The notes below the pieces were generated by a model. That model worked only from the letters and a program-made list of their open reading frames with translations. It was not told the DNA's origin and searched no databases. A DNA stretch of 64,000 nucleotides from Lucifuga dentata. Taxonomy: Eukaryota; Chordata; Actinopteri; Ophidiiformes; Bythitidae. Both the position numbers and the translations under genes were made by a program. This document shows positions 11,501 to 25,453 of the stretch, piece after piece (the stretch's first letter is position 1; each line of letters starts with the position of its first letter). The DNA lies in the NCBI GenBank assembly GCA_014773175.1, contig VXCM01000959.1, positions 59,796 through 123,795 on the forward strand, read 5' to 3'.

Positions 11501-12828
11501 GGGGTATGATGGTGACCTTGTATTGTTTTGACAAAATACGTTGGCAAACTTTGACCTTTTGCTTGCAGTAAGCATGATGTATTCACTCCAGACAATGTAA
11601 ACTGAAATTACTGTATATCTGTAGTTATTCATTGTAGTATTAAAGGTAGTTTTAGTCACAAACCTGAAATACAACAAGAGCCGTTAGATAAATGTGTTTT
11701 ACTTGGGGACTTCACTGGCAGAACTGTTGTCTTTAACACCAAATGCAGGCATGTTTGCTCTGAAATTAACAGGCATTTCAACTGTGAGGTTCTGCTGTTT
11801 GTGCTCTTTTGTGTGAAAACAGACCCCTTTCAAAGTCAAACTGCACCATCAGAACGCAAGTCATCACCTTTTCTGAGTCAATTTGCTGAATACTGTATGT
11901 GAATGAAGGATTATTTGTGGTGAATTCTTCTCCATTGTGATACAAATTGAGGCATCTCCTATCATCATCTACTTTTTTACCACAATTTCTCCCAAGCTCC
12001 TTTGTTTGACTTTGGGGTGTTTTTCAAAGATGATAATTGAAGTGAAACTCATCAAATCACCATGTTTTCCTACCTGTGAGAAGGCAGACTTTTAATCAAC
12101 ATAAAAAAGTTTTTTTTTTTGGAAGCCTTTTTACACCTCAGGTCCTTAGGTCTGCTGTATGTTTAATTGGATTAAAGGAAAAGAGGAGAAGAGGATAAAA
12201 CAGAAAAGAATAGAATAGAAATTAATGTAGAGTTAGAGTCAAGGGAGGACAGTCTTGTATGGACTCATTTAAATAGGATAAAAGGCATCACAACAATACA
12301 ACATCTCATCAAATTACATCCATAAGCCAAACATTAAAGAATCAGAACTGTTTATTGGGAAAATATTTGCATGCTTAGAATATGTGTTGATGTTTGGTCT
12401 TGTTACAAGAATAAGACTCCAGAAGACAGTGAGGAGAATGAGGCAATATTTTAAAAAAAACAAAAAAACCAAACAAAACAAACCTATTCTATAAAAAAAG
12501 ACACAAAAATTGCATGTTAATATAGTTGTTATATGTAAATCATGTTGGAATAAAAAAAAAAGAGCATCATCATGCAACCAATACTTATTGGATGGACTAA
12601 AGGAAATTTGAAAGGAATGAATTATTATCTTATACTGAGCTGACAAAAATGCACAACAACAACAACAACAACAATGATAATAATTTGATATTCTTGTACT
12701 GTTGTGTGTTTTTCTTTGCAACTTTCTAAGCTATATGCTGGTGTGATTTTTCCCCCCCCCCCCNCCCCCCCCCCCCATCTGCCTTATACTACTTTTTAGT
12801 CTTATGGCCTTGTACATTTCAGTTCATA

Positions 12829-13237
12829 TACACTACAGGCCAGAAGTTTAAGGCCATCCTCAGATTTATCATGACCAGACTGTGTACCAAGTTAATCCTA
12901 AAATGATCTGGGAGAAGGCAGACAGCAGCTATTGAATAGAATGTTTAAACACATAAGCAAGGGAGTTTGGGAAAGGGAGCTGGAACACAACTGGAGTGCC
13001 AGTGCACTAATACAGACTGGACATGCCTTCATTAAAAATCATTTCTTAAGCCATACATAATGCATAATAATGTGCTCTTGTTGACAAATTCTTCTTGGAA
13101 GCTAATTAGTTACATTTATTTTATATTTTGTTGTTATTTCCTGTGCAATAAATTGTAAAATAAACACTGTATTGATGTTTTTTTGTTTTTTTTAAAGAAT
13201 CGTGATTTTTTTTTTAACTACTGACCTGTAGTGTATA
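12829..13237. mobile_element. Tc1-like MITE just upstream of mycl
   Basis: Inverted ends TATACACTACAGGCCAG (left) and TATACACTACAGGTCAG (right end reversed), with TA at both edges, bound about 409 bp without transposase. The element ends roughly 170-270 bp before the mycl promoter motifs. Confidence 0.7.
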
Positions 13238-13407
13238 TCTGGTGTATTTTATTTTATAATATTTTTCCATGTTATTTTTGAACAGCTTAATGACAAAATA
13301 ATCTCTAACTTGTTAATAGTTTTCATTTACAGACTGCTGCTAATCAAATTTAGTTGTACTTGTAGAATGATAAGATTATGTTGAATACTGATGGTGGTTT
13401 TGAATAG

Positions 13408-13542
13408 GGGGTGTGGCTGAGATCGTAACCACGCCCCATATGCAAATGAAGGGCCTTACCCGGATCTGCCGTTGCAGATATTTTCCGTGGCTCCTCCCTG
13501 CATTTTATCTCTTTATAACCGGATATGTGACTGGCGCGAAAA
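13408..13542 (+). promoter_or_regulatory. mycl proximal promoter
   Basis: In order: a CACCC/GC-type box (GGGGTGTGGC, 13408-13417), a second GC-rich box (CCACGCCCC), an octamer ATGCAAAT (13440-13447), a TATA box TTTATAA (13512-13518) and an E2F-like site GGCGCGAAAA (13533-13542) where transcription should begin. The 5' exon that follows ends at a GTGAGT donor at 13789. Factor binding is inferred. E2F sites near the start are known from other MYC-family promoters. Confidence 0.55.
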
Positions 13543-14346
13543 ACGCACTGAGCGGCTTTCTGTTCCACACTGCGGGGCGGACTACCGGGCTGCTGTTTGA
13601 AGTCCGAGCTTTGCTTTCTGCTGAACGGAAAAAGAAGCCAAACTACGAGGAAAACTCACAGCTTTTCTTATACGGACACCGTTTATCCAGCAACAACTCG
13701 GACAGCTTTTACCGTCTACTCTCGTCTACAGCCGCGGAGTTTAGTCTTTGTCGGGGGGTTTCCATGCCCTGAATTCCACGTCTGGACGGTGAGTACTTTT
13801 ATTCATGCTAATGCCTGACTATGAAAGTTTAAAGAAAGAAACATTAATTAGTATAACCGCCTTAAACCCTGAACCATGTGCACAATGTGAATGTGACCGG
13901 CAGACTTTTCTTTTTACCGGTGTGTTTGGAACAAAGCGCAGCCTGCATTTCATTACACACCCCAGATAGACCTGTTAAAGTCAATGCAAATAACCAGCGG
14001 TGTTTTCTGTCCTCTGAGAAGCTGCACTGAATTATAATTGACGTTTAAGTATAACTTGATTATGCAATAACCTTGTATGCCTGTACAGTTTTGAGTTCAT
14101 TACCGCAAAGCAGCATCTGCAAGATCTAATCAGTTATTAATGTGGTCCCATTTGTAGACAGGAGGCTGTTAGAGTGATGTGATACTCTAATAGTCCATTA
14201 GATGGATACTAGAAATGTGATAATATATCTGAAGGAAGGTACGGCATGTGTGCTAATTACTGTGTGTGTGTCCTCAGGTTGTGCAGAGGATCCAGCGTCT
14301 TTGTCGCTTCTGGGAATAAACTCTACTGGACATTATCAACTGGAAG

Positions 14347-16188
14347 ATGGAGTTTGACTGTTACCAGCACTATTTTTTCGACGGCTTTGACACTGAGGAA
14401 GATTTTTACAAATCAACCGCACCAAGCGAGGACATTTGGAAAAAGTTCGAGCTGCTGCCCACTCCTCCCATGTCTCCCACGCGGAGACTGTGCGGTGTTT
14501 CCACTCAGCTTTCTCCGGGAGACAAGCTCAGCTGGCTGTCCAAGTTCCTGGGACAAGATGAGGAGTGCGAGGGTCAGTTCATCCCCAACACAGAGGAGCT
14601 TTTCAGCTCCATCATCATCCAGGACTGCATGTGGAGTAGCTTTTCCGCCAGCAAGCAGCTGGAGAAGGTCAATGGGAGACTGTCATCTTCTCTCCAGGCT
14701 GGCCTGTCACCAGTGGCTCAGATCTCCGTGAGATCGAGCAAAGCGCAATGCGTCTCATCCACCGGCCCGCTGGTCACCGCGGCGACAGACTGCGTTGACC
14801 CCGCAGCTGTTCTCACCTTCCCCGCAAACAGCTGCAGGAAGCTGGCGTCGTCTGGCTCCGAGTCCCGCTCTGATTCCTCTGGTAAGGACCCAGCCATGCT
14901 GTAAATTTGCCCCACCCTGCCCCTGCCTCGGGGGTGTTATATTGCCCTCTAACAATGCGTAATTGGCGCATTCATCCCTGTGTCTAAAGTGTGCTGTTGC
15001 ATAACTGTAGCTTGTGGTTTAGCAAGGATTAGCAAGTGCAACACAGTCACCTGAGCTGGAGTTTTATTTTCCTTTTTTACTGTCATTTTCTCATCACATG
15101 CTTGTTCAGAACGCTCCTTCTTTCAAAAACCGCGCCNTTATCTTCCACCGGCTCTGCATTACAATCACAGTGCGGTAGAGGGGCGGGGTGACCCAGTCCT
15201 GGTGATTTATTACTTCTACACACACACAGAGACAGACCCTGAGAGTAACTCTTTCAGACTTTGCAAATTAGGGAATGCCCCCTGCCAGCAGACCTCCTCA
15301 TTTGTATTGTTGATGAATATGCCTGGTCCTCAATGACAAAAGCCTGAATTCCTGCAAACTTTGGCATGGATGACCAGCTCTCTGTTAACACCTCAGCTTC
15401 TTCACTGCCCTCAGGCTGAGGAGTGTTGATTTAGTTACTTAATCATACCCAGTTTTATTTAGATTTTGATTTACCTTGATGATGTGAGTTTGTTCTTTCT
15501 CAATCAGCGAAGCTCACACCTTTGATATCATGTCACTATCTCTTACTTTCAGAGAAGCTGGCAACAAGCCCTGCTGTGTATACTGATCAATGTCTGCTTG
15601 TGTTTTTGTGTCACAGATGATGAAGAGGAAATCGACGTGGTCACCGTGGAGAACAAGCAGAATCGGGTGCGGCTGGTGAATGGGCGAAAACCAGTGACCA
15701 TCACGGTCCGAGCTGATCCCTGCCCGAAACGCTTCCACATGTCTGTACACCGGCAGCAGCACAACTACGCCGCCCGCTCCCCAGACAGCGAACCGGAACC
15801 CGAGGAGGAGATCGAGGAAGAGCCTCAAAGGAAACGCATCTGCACAGTCTCCACTCAGCAGCCATGCCCCTCGGCACGTGTCTCCCAGCCGACCTCGCCA
15901 TCAGAGACTCCTCAGAACTCCGATGTGGAGGACACCGATCGCAGGCGAAATCACAACTTCCTGGAGCGGAAGAGGAGGAACGACCTGCGCTCTCGTTTCC
16001 TCGCGCTGAGGGATCAGATCCCCGGCCTTGAGTCGGCCAAGACGCCCAAAGTGGCCATCCTGACCCAGGCGACTGAGTACCTCTTTCAGCTGCACACCAG
16101 AGAGAAACAGCTGATCCAGGAGAGGAAACGGGTCAAATCCAGACAGCAGCGACTCCTCAGCAGATTAGCAGAACTGAAGCGGTTTTAA
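14347..16188 (+). CDS. mycl: mycl, L-Myc bHLH-zipper transcription factor
   Basis: Nuclear MYC-family factor that pairs with MAX on E-boxes. Coding exons 14347-14881 and 15617-16188 join in phase (G|GTAAGG donor, CACAG acceptor) to give 368 aa. A non-coding first exon (about 13542-13788) is spliced to 14278. The N-terminus MEFDCYQHYFFDGFDTEEDF and STAPSEDIWKKFELLPTPP are L-Myc/Myc-box I, with phosphodegron-type T39 and S43 (LLPTPPMSP). Myc-box II is IIIQDCMWSSFSASKQLEK (about 89-107). An acidic stretch (SDSSDDEEEIDVVTVE) spans the exon junction. Residues 286-337 form the bHLH (RRRNHNFLERKRRNDLRSRF; DNA-contact H291, E295 and R299), then a zipper to the C-terminus. Length is close to mammalian MYCL. 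An AATAAA lies at 16313-16318. It is divergent from mfsd2a, as in human. Confidence 0.97.
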
Positions 16189-16330
16189 GAGCCGAACGCG
16201 TCACTTCCAAAAACAAACTGCCTCATTCACTGAGATTTAACTGTCACTTTTTAGAATCTACAGACTTTGTATAACAACACGCCTCATGTAAATAGTGATG
16301 AACTTCATTCTGAATAAATGCCTCATTCAT
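16189..16330 (+). other. mycl 3' UTR with polyadenylation signal
   Basis: Short untranslated tail after the TAA. AATAAA at 16313-16318 is the first canonical signal, about 125 bp downstream of the stop codon. Use of later signals cannot be excluded. Confidence 0.6.
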
Positions 16331-19300
16331 ATTGCTATGGGCTTCCTATGAGGCGACTCCGTACGGGCTTATGGACTCGTTATGGGGACTTGGAGCTCTG
16401 TGTGCTGTGTTTAGTTTTCTGTTTGCACATTGATTTACTGGTAAATGTGGGTGATGGATTTGACAAATAGCTATGACCAAGATTTTTCCTGGTATGCTGT
16501 GATGGGAACCGTTTTAGTCCAAATATATGTAGCCTACATGATGTATGTGCTGAATACATGATTTTTTTTCTTTTTATAATGTTTTTATTTTTTTTTAATG
16601 AAGTGTCTTCATTTCATAATTGCACACTTACTTTGAGGTAATGTGTAAAGGCCTTTTTGTGTATATAAGAATAAGTGAGCCCATCTGTTTTTTTTTTAAT
16701 GACAGATTTTTTTTTTTTTTTTTAAANAATTTTTTTTTTTTTTTTGGCTGAAAATTGTTTTGTACATAATATCTTTTCAGTCCTGGTGGAGACAAAAATC
16801 AAAAGTTTTCACTGAGTTTTGCTCCTCTGCCACCAGGTATAGAGGAGCCTCTATTTTGTTAAGAAAATACAAAAATGAACAAAAAATGATGAAGTCGCAC
16901 TGCTGTACTTTATATTCACATGTCACTTTGTGATTTCAATGCTTTTCTCCTTGTTCTGACTATAATGCATGCTCACATTGCCAACAACATTAAATTTTGA
17001 TATATATTTGCAAACAATCATGACACTGAGTATCATTCTTTAAATTTAGATGGAGAATAATGGCGCTGCTTACTGTATTCCTCTGATACGAATATCAAAT
17101 GTCTCAGGGCTTTTGACCTTGTCAACATTAATGGGTTTGTGCTCATCAGAGAATATGAGCACGGTTTCTGTTTCTATGGTAACCTGAGGAAAACTCCTAA
17201 GTGAACCGGCAATGTGTCAGAGGTTGAAGTATCAGATGACACTGGTTTATCATATGGTACTTTGAGAGCAAATATCTGAAGATGCTGATTGATGCTCTCA
17301 AACCACTATTTGACATTTTTATCAGGTTTACCTCGTGCACAACAAAAAGGGCATTACACAGACTTACACCCCAGCAGGATGTGATTTTTGAACGAAGATT
17401 AAAATCCACCCATCCACAAAACACATAAAAAATCACTTCCAAAGTCTTTATTAAATGATCTTTAAGATGCTGCCGTCACACAAATCACCATAAAAAGAGG
17501 GGCAGGTGATAAAAATAACTTCGCTGATTGATTTTCTACTCGGTGTCACTTTGCAGTAGGTGAATGAGTTCATCTCGTGCATCAGCTGTGGGTCTGCAGA
17601 AGGTTACGCTGAGCTTGTCCTTGAGACTTGCCCTTGAAGTGAGTATGATACTGCTGTGGATCCTCCCCTCTGCAGTGGCTGCTGCATGCTGGGCACCTGA
17701 TGTGCTCTGAACTAGGTTACACAGACACACACATGCTTGGTATCTTTAGAACAGTCCCCCGGGTGTGGAGAGGGTTGTGTGGACTGTTATTTGCAGCTGC
17801 GTTGAGTATAGCAGACAGGTATGCAGCCAGTGTAGAACTGCTTCATGCTCCACTATGCGTGTCGTACATAGTGGCTGTAAAATGGCTTCCTCTGGCTAGA
17901 AAAGGAAAAAATCTCTTCATGATTTCCATTATTTGACCGACATCTGACTCCTCTTCACTTTACTGTTTGTTTGAAGAGGACTGGTTGTTTTATGTGTCAG
18001 CTGGACCCCTTAAATACAGCTGGCCTTGTTGTTGACCCCTCCGAGAGCTACTCACACAAGAGACAGCACAGCATCTGTAGATGAGCTCACACCTCACTGT
18101 TATTAGTTCAATCAACAGCAGGATCTGGCACCGACACATTTCAATTGGCATGTTTTGTTTGCAGTTAAAAAGTTGCTTGGAATCAGTGTTAAATAACAGG
18201 TATTTGAAGAAGTACTTGGATCCTCTACTTCAGTAAAAATACCACAATGGGAAAAGTGAATACTCACCTTTGGAATCAAAAATGCAATTCCTTGAATAAA
18301 TCAGCAAAACTGTAGAGACAAAGTTTTTCCTTACAAAATTAGAGAAACAAGCTTTTTTTTTTTCTTTAAACACAGCTTTGATAACTTTAACTTTCATGTT
18401 TTTGGGATAATTGAGAGTGAGTTGACATTGTGTCGAGTGAAAACGATGCCGAGAGTCAAGGTTTTTACCTGACAACAGCAATATTTTAAGCTTTTCTAAT
18501 GCTAAATTAAAGTAACTACTAACTCAGATAAATGCAGTGGAGTAAAACATGTAATGTTTTGCTCTGAAATAGTACAAAAGGTAAAGTTTAAGTACCCCAG
18601 ATTTGTATTCAAGTATCTCCCCTTCCTGTTAAGCAGCAATTCAAAAGTACAGTGACAGAGACTCATGCTGATGGAAGCTGAGTGGAAGGACATTTAACAG
18701 CAAATTTCCTTGTTTCAGTTCAAAGTCCATCTGGAATTTGTAACCCTATTGTACTCTCAAGTACTCTCACTCACTACATTTATATGCAAGTTAAACTTTG
18801 ATTCTAATCCCATCAAGCCAATAAGCCAATTTTCTTTCTAAATGACATCAGTGTAAATAGACTCTAATTGTAAGTCAATCGTGTCAAGCCTGTAAACACT
18901 CTACTGGCATTTAATCAGCATAAACAGATATTTACAGACATTTCATTACCTGGAGTACTTCCTGTTATTGGCCTATTAAGAATTGAGTGCTGTACAGCCA
19001 ATGAATGAAAGAATCCAATTAATTCCATCCACGTAGTCCTGACTAAAGTATATTGAGGTCATATATCATCCCTGTCCTTTAATTTGTACATTGGCTTTAC
19101 CACATTTTGATTTCAGTCCTTGAGTAAGACATTGAGTCCCTGTCTGTCCCCATCCTTTGCGGATGCTGCTCTGGATAAAGATGAGAAATGTATCATTTTC
19201 TATAATCTCTTATGTAAGAAAGTGAGTTTCCTGTGATGCTGACCTGCAGGATGACCTCACTGACGAGCCTCAGCAAGCCAGGATGACTCAGATTTGAGCT

Positions 19301-22300
19301 CCAGTCATTTGGATAATGAACTTAAACAACCATTTCATTCAAGCGCAGCCTGACGGACGAGCCAGGCACACCCTAAACAGCAACCCTCTCACACCTCGCT
19401 GGCCTTTGTTATGGCTGGGGATGGTTAATGTTTCACCTGTCTGTGTTGAATCTGGAGGCCCCGTTTCAGCCCTAAGGGGGCTATTTTTTGGCACAGTAGA
19501 ATAATTTCTTTACAAAATCTGCGTTTGCTCTCAGGAGGCTCAGTTAATAGACCTGAATGACCTCAACCACAAACAATAGAAACTTTTGGCTTGATTCGCC
19601 TGAATACAACAGTACTGACTTTGGTGCATTCACTGACAGGATCTCTATTTTTTCCAACAGCCAGTGCTTAATGGACCATATAATTCCTTTGCAATCTGGC
19701 AGCAGTTCATTCAGGTAATACAGTGACTCGTGATAAAGTTTAGCTGCAGAAAACACTGAAATAACTCATTAGATTCCCATCATCTGCAAGTGATATGCTG
19801 TTTCTCTACCAGGAAGTGAAAGCACAATGCAATCTGATACCAGACCTTGGATCAGATAGGACCAAATTGTCTGATACATTTCCTGTAACCTACCAACCAC
19901 CAAATTCATGAGAAGTGATGGAACACAAGTTTAGAAAATCAATAATTAACTGAATACTGTTGTCAAGCTTCAAAGACTTTGTGGGAGAGATGTACTGTTA
20001 GCGTAGCTGCTGGCTGGGTCATTCATGTCAGGACGTTGCAACTATCTAACACCTACATGCAAAAGTGTTCAGTCCACAGTGGGTTTACAGGGATGTAAAT
20101 GAGACTCTAGTTACTCTCAAAGGGAAAGATCATATCTCCAAAATGTCACCTTTCAGGAACCAAAAATAGACAGCCTTATCTTCAGCGTGTGTTTGAGTTT
20201 ATCCAAAGCGTCTCATGAGAGAAACAGTGGTAGAATTTTCATAGTGGAGTATTTTGGAAACCAGGGAATGTTTCCTGTAGGAAAATGTGAGGTAAGAGGA
20301 TGTCTTTGTTCTGTGGGATGCTCTGCTCTGTTAGAGGCCCTGATGGTTAAAACTCCACAGACTTGCCAGACCAGATTTTCTGCTCTCAAGCTCACACACC
20401 ACGCCCACACAGAGAAACCTCTGAAATGCATGTGTGATCACTTTCACACACATGTTAGAATGTGGGTGGCTGGCGTCTCCCGTTAGCCTGTGGCTGTTTT
20501 ATCTGCTCACATCTGTGTGCTATAGAACAAACATTACTTCTTTGAGTCCGGAACTGCTGCTGTTCTTTACATATATATCCGGTGTATATAAGTAGAGATC
20601 CGTGCATAGCTGAGTCGTAGAGGTCTGCATATTCCCACAGTATGAGAGAGCACGTGAAAGTGTTACTGGTGGCTGTACATAAGTGTGTGATCTGAGTGAT
20701 CAGGGTGAGACTGTGGAGAATTGATGATTTGAGTGGGCGGGGTGCAGCCACTCTCTGATTTATATATCTTCCTCACACAGTCTTTTACACACTTTCACCA
20801 TCGTTGCATTCAGCAATCTGTCTGATGTATATCTCTCTGATGTATAGAACATATCATCATTTATGTTGGAATTAAAAACCCCGTAACTCATGCTAACTTA
20901 AATACAATAGAGGACGTATTCATTGCCTGGGAAATTCTTTGAATGAGTTGGGAGCATGGTTTATAGTGCAATTGCATAATTGAGTCAAATTGTGCTTAAC
21001 AAGCAGGTTTGCGCTCTGCAGCTGGGTGTAACAGCGAGATCAGAGAGGAAAGCTTCTTAGAAAGCAGCACATATATCTCTGATCTTTTGTTAAGTGTTTT
21101 ATCTAGATTAACTTGAAGTCCTAAAACAAAATCAATGTGGAAGGGTCAGACAAACTGACCCCTGATGATATGTTTGTCTGCGGTGCGTTCACTTTGCCTC
21201 TGACACTACATTACCGCAGAGCAATGACTCAACCTCCAAGCATTAGCTGCACAACACAAAGACAGAAGCCCGTATTATCTCTGACAACCTCAACACTGCA
21301 ACAACTGTCACACCGGTATTTCTAGCCAACAAACTCGTCACTCCGGCATTTTCTAGCCAACAAACCACCTTCCAGATGATAAAAGGGCGATTCTGTTGTT
21401 TAAAAAGTCAGCTTGATAATTGCAAAATCTCGTAACCGCATTTTAGTCTCATAATTGAGCAATGTGCGAACAAGTGCACCAGTGTTCTGGGAAAGAGAGA
21501 GGAAAAACTTTCGCAATAGGACCATCCTTAGCTGTCGCTGTGATGAATCTCTTGCCTCTGCACTTTAAAACACACAGAGCCACACTGAGCAATATTTCCA
21601 CCATGTTAACTGGTTGTATTCTGACTGGCCTGGTTTGTATGGCATGTATACCTTGCGTGTTTACACAGTGAGGCCGAGAAGGAAACGGACTATAAACACA
21701 TGCACTGGTTTGTGATTTTTAAGAGCATGGTTGAATTGGCTGCTTATCTCTGACCTATATGATTGTGAATATAGGATGTATAACACAGGATGTGCAGATG
21801 TAGGCTTATGCTAGCATGTCGTGGGAACAGATTCTAAGAGTTACATGTGGAGCAAGTTCTTACAGCTGGACAGAAGAGAAGTAGACTTACTTTCAATCCC
21901 CTTCTTACTCAACACACTCCCTTCCCCTTATTCTATTTTCAAGCAGATGACAGTCGAGGAAGAAGGAGAAAACACAAGATACACACACACAGACGCATAT
22001 GAGCTCTCTCATGCAAACACCTCACACACTCACATACACAAACAAATGCTTGCAAAAACTTTCCCTGATTGCCGTCTGCCATCTCTCTCTGCCTACTGAC
22101 CCACATTCCATCCTGGTTGTGTCACTGGAACTCAACCGAGCCTGTGGCAGCTACTGTCCATCTGATCCTAATGAGGCTATGGGCCCACACTCACACATAC
22201 AAACACATGCACACATACACACACACATGAACCCACATGAATATGCTGGCAAGCAAGCAGTCACATTCTTTGCCTCCCTGCTTCCTTGTCTCTGTCTTCC

Positions 22301-22448
22301 CTCCTGTCTTCTTGTTTGCGGTTTTTCCTTTCATCTCCCTCTCTTCCATGAACTCAGTCCCCTTTAGAACAGTCTGCTGGCCCCTGCCCTCCCCTCAGGT
22401 ACTTATCTGTGCCAGTTGCTGATCTAGGTCAGTCATCTAAGCCCGGTT

Positions 22449-22481
<33 letters not shown>

Positions 22482-23628
22482 CCCTCCCCATCCTCAGGCC
22501 AGTGTTACATAACAGCCATGATTCAGTTGGAACACACTGTAAATGTTCCTCTCAGTCTACATCTGGCCCTGGCTGACTGGTGTCACTGCTTTTGCTTTAA
22601 ATCTCAGCCAATCCAACAAAATGATCTGCCTTAAAACCAAATAAGCACATTAAACATCACAAGTGCAACACCTGTTGTGCTGCTTAACATTTTACCAGAC
22701 ATTTGTTCAGGTTTTTCTGCAGTTTATCCTCACAATCAGAGAACTGTCTGGTCCATTGTGGGTTAGTAGGATCTGAGATAAATTTGGAAGCGTTGGTGTA
22801 GCGGCCAAGTGTCCGCGTCGTGTCTACAGACTAGAACAGGTCTTTCAACTCATCTAATCTGGAGTTAATCCTAATCCTGTTAGTGTAAACGCTGCTGCCA
22901 TCTGGCCCAGACACACCACGGCTCTAATTATAATGAACCCATTCATAGTGACGTGCCTTGAATGCTCTGATCTTTACTTATGACACAATCAAAATGAAGA
23001 TTTACAGTTTATCGCAAAAAAGACGGCTGCTGAGTAAACAGCTATTTTTTTGAGATGAGAGAGGCAATTAGTACTGATGAGTTTAGAAAACACATATACT
23101 GAGCAATGGGATTCATAGAAGTGTATATAAGGACTCTCTCTCTATAGGGTTGGGTCATCAGCTACTGTAGATGTAAGAGGGGCTGTAGTGGCGGTGATTA
23201 TAATCGTGGTGCTGGTTAATGGATAAGCAGGCCTACAGGAGGACAGAAGGGGGGAACGGGCCTCAATACTGACTGCTGCTGTGTTTCACCCTGGCAACCG
23301 CAAACACATGCACAAACGCACCCACGAAAAGGGTTAGATAGCCTGTGAGTCTGGCAGTATTCTCTGAATGAAACGTGGTTTGATCAACTGGAGATCTGGT
23401 TATTTAATGGAATTCACAACAGATTAAGGAATATGACTGTGGTATTAAAAACCTGCGTCTGCCTCCTATCACATGGAAATGTTTGACTGTCAGTATATTT
23501 ACATGCACTTAAAACAAATAAAAAAGTAATATTTCCCAAATGTAACATAAACACCATAATCAGATTGAAATTGGCATAAATGCTGACATCGATGTTGGGG
23601 TACTCTGAGTAAAAGACTAGATTATGTG

Positions 23629-23675
<47 letters not shown>

Positions 23676-24028
23676 AACATATTAAGTAACAAGTTATATA
23701 TATAACCCTATTCCATCCATTTGGTTTACTCAACCTTTTTTTGTTTTTGTTTTTTTGCCTTAAGCAAAAATCAGAATACAGTGTGCATGTAAATGTACTG
23801 TGAGAACATGGAGAAAGGCTAAATGAGAAGCTAACCGCAATGGAAATTTAATACAACAGTTCTTTTTGGCTGTAACCCTGTCTGGATGAATTTGTTGACA
23901 TTTCCTTTTCAGCATCATGCACCACCCCAATCCTTTAAGGTGGTAATACTTTAGAATAAGTTGCACAACATCCAGAGTAGTTACCAAGAAAAGAGCAAGG
24001 AACAAACCAGGAACTACACACTTACATA
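16331..24028. other. Intergenic region downstream of mycl
   Basis: No gene recognised. It holds a poly-T/N joint at 16727, an ACTTTTACTTAAGTA-family repeat (about 18190-18610), a decayed repeat ending in TCTGGATAAAGATGAG (near 19170-19190), a two-unit 29-bp repeat at 21307-21364 and TC microsatellites at 22450-22474 and 23632-23672. Short open frames here are not supported by family similarity or codon pattern. Confidence 0.6.
18190..18610 (+). repeat. Dispersed teleost repeat (ACTTTTACTTAAGTA family)
   Basis: The blocks AGAAGTACTTGGATCCTCTA and AATGCAGTGGAGTAAAACAT, followed by GTTTAAGTACCCC, match the same repeat family as 8875-9490. The interior is about 240 bp of AT-rich DNA. Class unknown. 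Confidence 0.5.
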
Positions 24029-24590
24029 TTAAAGGGCCAAACCGGTGATTTTGCATTGAGCCCAATAAACACAACCCTCAAACATGTTACAGCTGCCAAC
24101 ATTTTCTAAAACAGCCTACTGGAGCGGTATATTATAGATTTGGTTTTCCTACCTTCTGGACTGCCATTGGTTTTTAGTTCATTCCAGTACGCTATTAAAA
24201 TCAACTTGTAGAGACTTGAAATTTGCAGATAGGTAATCCATCACAGTGAAAAACGTGCTGTTATTATTTTTTGTTGATGCTACTTAATTTTACTGTTCCA
24301 ACATGGAGCTACATGAAAATGTAAGGAATGTATTCCCAGGAGATGGCAGCTTTTACTGAGAAACTAAAACGACCTTCTACAGACATGTGTAAGCAGCAGG
24401 CAAAACGTTGAATTTTAAGGTTGGTGTATCACTTGAACATTTAATTTTGAAAGAACGCGGGTTTGGCAAAATAATGCAAACAAAATAAAATATAGTTTTA
24501 TATTTGGAAAGTGGTGGGTAGTAACGAAACTTATGTGCGGGTAGTATTTATTGGGCTCAAACATGCAAAATCACTGGTGTAGTCCTTTAA
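24029..24590. mobile_element. TTAA-flanked TIR element (MITE), copy B
   Basis: A complete 562-bp copy with TTAA at both ends. The left end is TTAAAGGGCCAAACCGGTGA and the right end reversed is TTAAAGGACTACACCAGTGA; both continue through TTTTGCAT and TTGAGCCCAATAAA. It defines the uninterrupted length of the family. No transposase. Confidence 0.85.
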
Positions 24591-25418
24591 CAAACCAGTC
24601 TGTCATAATTAATTGTGTCAGACAGCAAAATGCAACTGGTAACTAATCATTACTCACTTATTATGCAAATATTAGTATTTTCATCCCCTCCGATAAAGCA
24701 GAGTTTCGTGAGCTGTTATTGAATCCCTCATTACTTTATGACTTTATGTGTCTCTGCATGTAAAATAGTCTCCTTCTAGTTGAGGGCATGAACACCAATA
24801 AAAAAAAAGACACCTGGAGTCACGCTGGCATTTTATTTTGATTGGAGAACATTCAGAGAGTCACCCACTTACTTTGTGCTTTACACTTTACAGCACGTTT
24901 AACATTCTTTTTTTTTTTTTTTNTTTTTTTTTTTTTTGTTCATGCTTTCAATCTGAAATAAAACATTCTGCTCAGGAGTGTGTAGGAGCTGGTGTGTGTC
25001 TGTACTCTCAGAAATATGTTGAAACTTGTTGAGGTTTGTAGCAGTAACTCACAGCCTCTGCTTTGTCTATCAGCAGATGTTCCATTGTTTGGCCTCTGCA
25101 GAGTAAGATTGCTTCAGTTGAAGTTGGGACACTTGCTGCATCTTTTGAATCTCGCCCCATTGAGGTCCGTCACCACCAACCCCCACCTCAAACAGNCTGT
25201 AGTTGTCACCCCCACCACGGCAGCCATATCCCCCCTCAAGATTACCACTTCAGTGCTTCTGCTCTTTGTTTCTCTGCAACGTCGACCAGGCCTTCGCTAA
25301 TCAGCACTCCCAACACACACACGCACACACACGGCACACACGACACATCTATATCCAGTTCATTGATAAATTATTGCAGTGTGAGAGTGTGCAGAATTAC
25401 ATCAATATACATATAAAC

Positions 25419-25453
<35 letters not shown>

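Larger units (their letters stand above)
2807..13400. other. Intergenic region between mfsd2a and mycl, repeat-rich
   Basis: No coding exon recognised on either strand in about 10.6 kb. It is AT-rich and filled with transposon remnants listed separately: a TTAA-flanked TIR element with nested LTR, hAT-like, two Tc1-like MITEs and the ACTTTTACTTAAGTA repeat. It also has simple repeats, an N gap at 11218-11500 and single-N joints at 4487, 5621, 10592 and 12764. The stretches at 4190-5750 and 9620-10400 show nothing identifiable. Confidence 0.65.

Noticed and set aside
11121..11677. Open frames of 113-183 aa on both strands
   Set aside because: Most of their length is the N gap.
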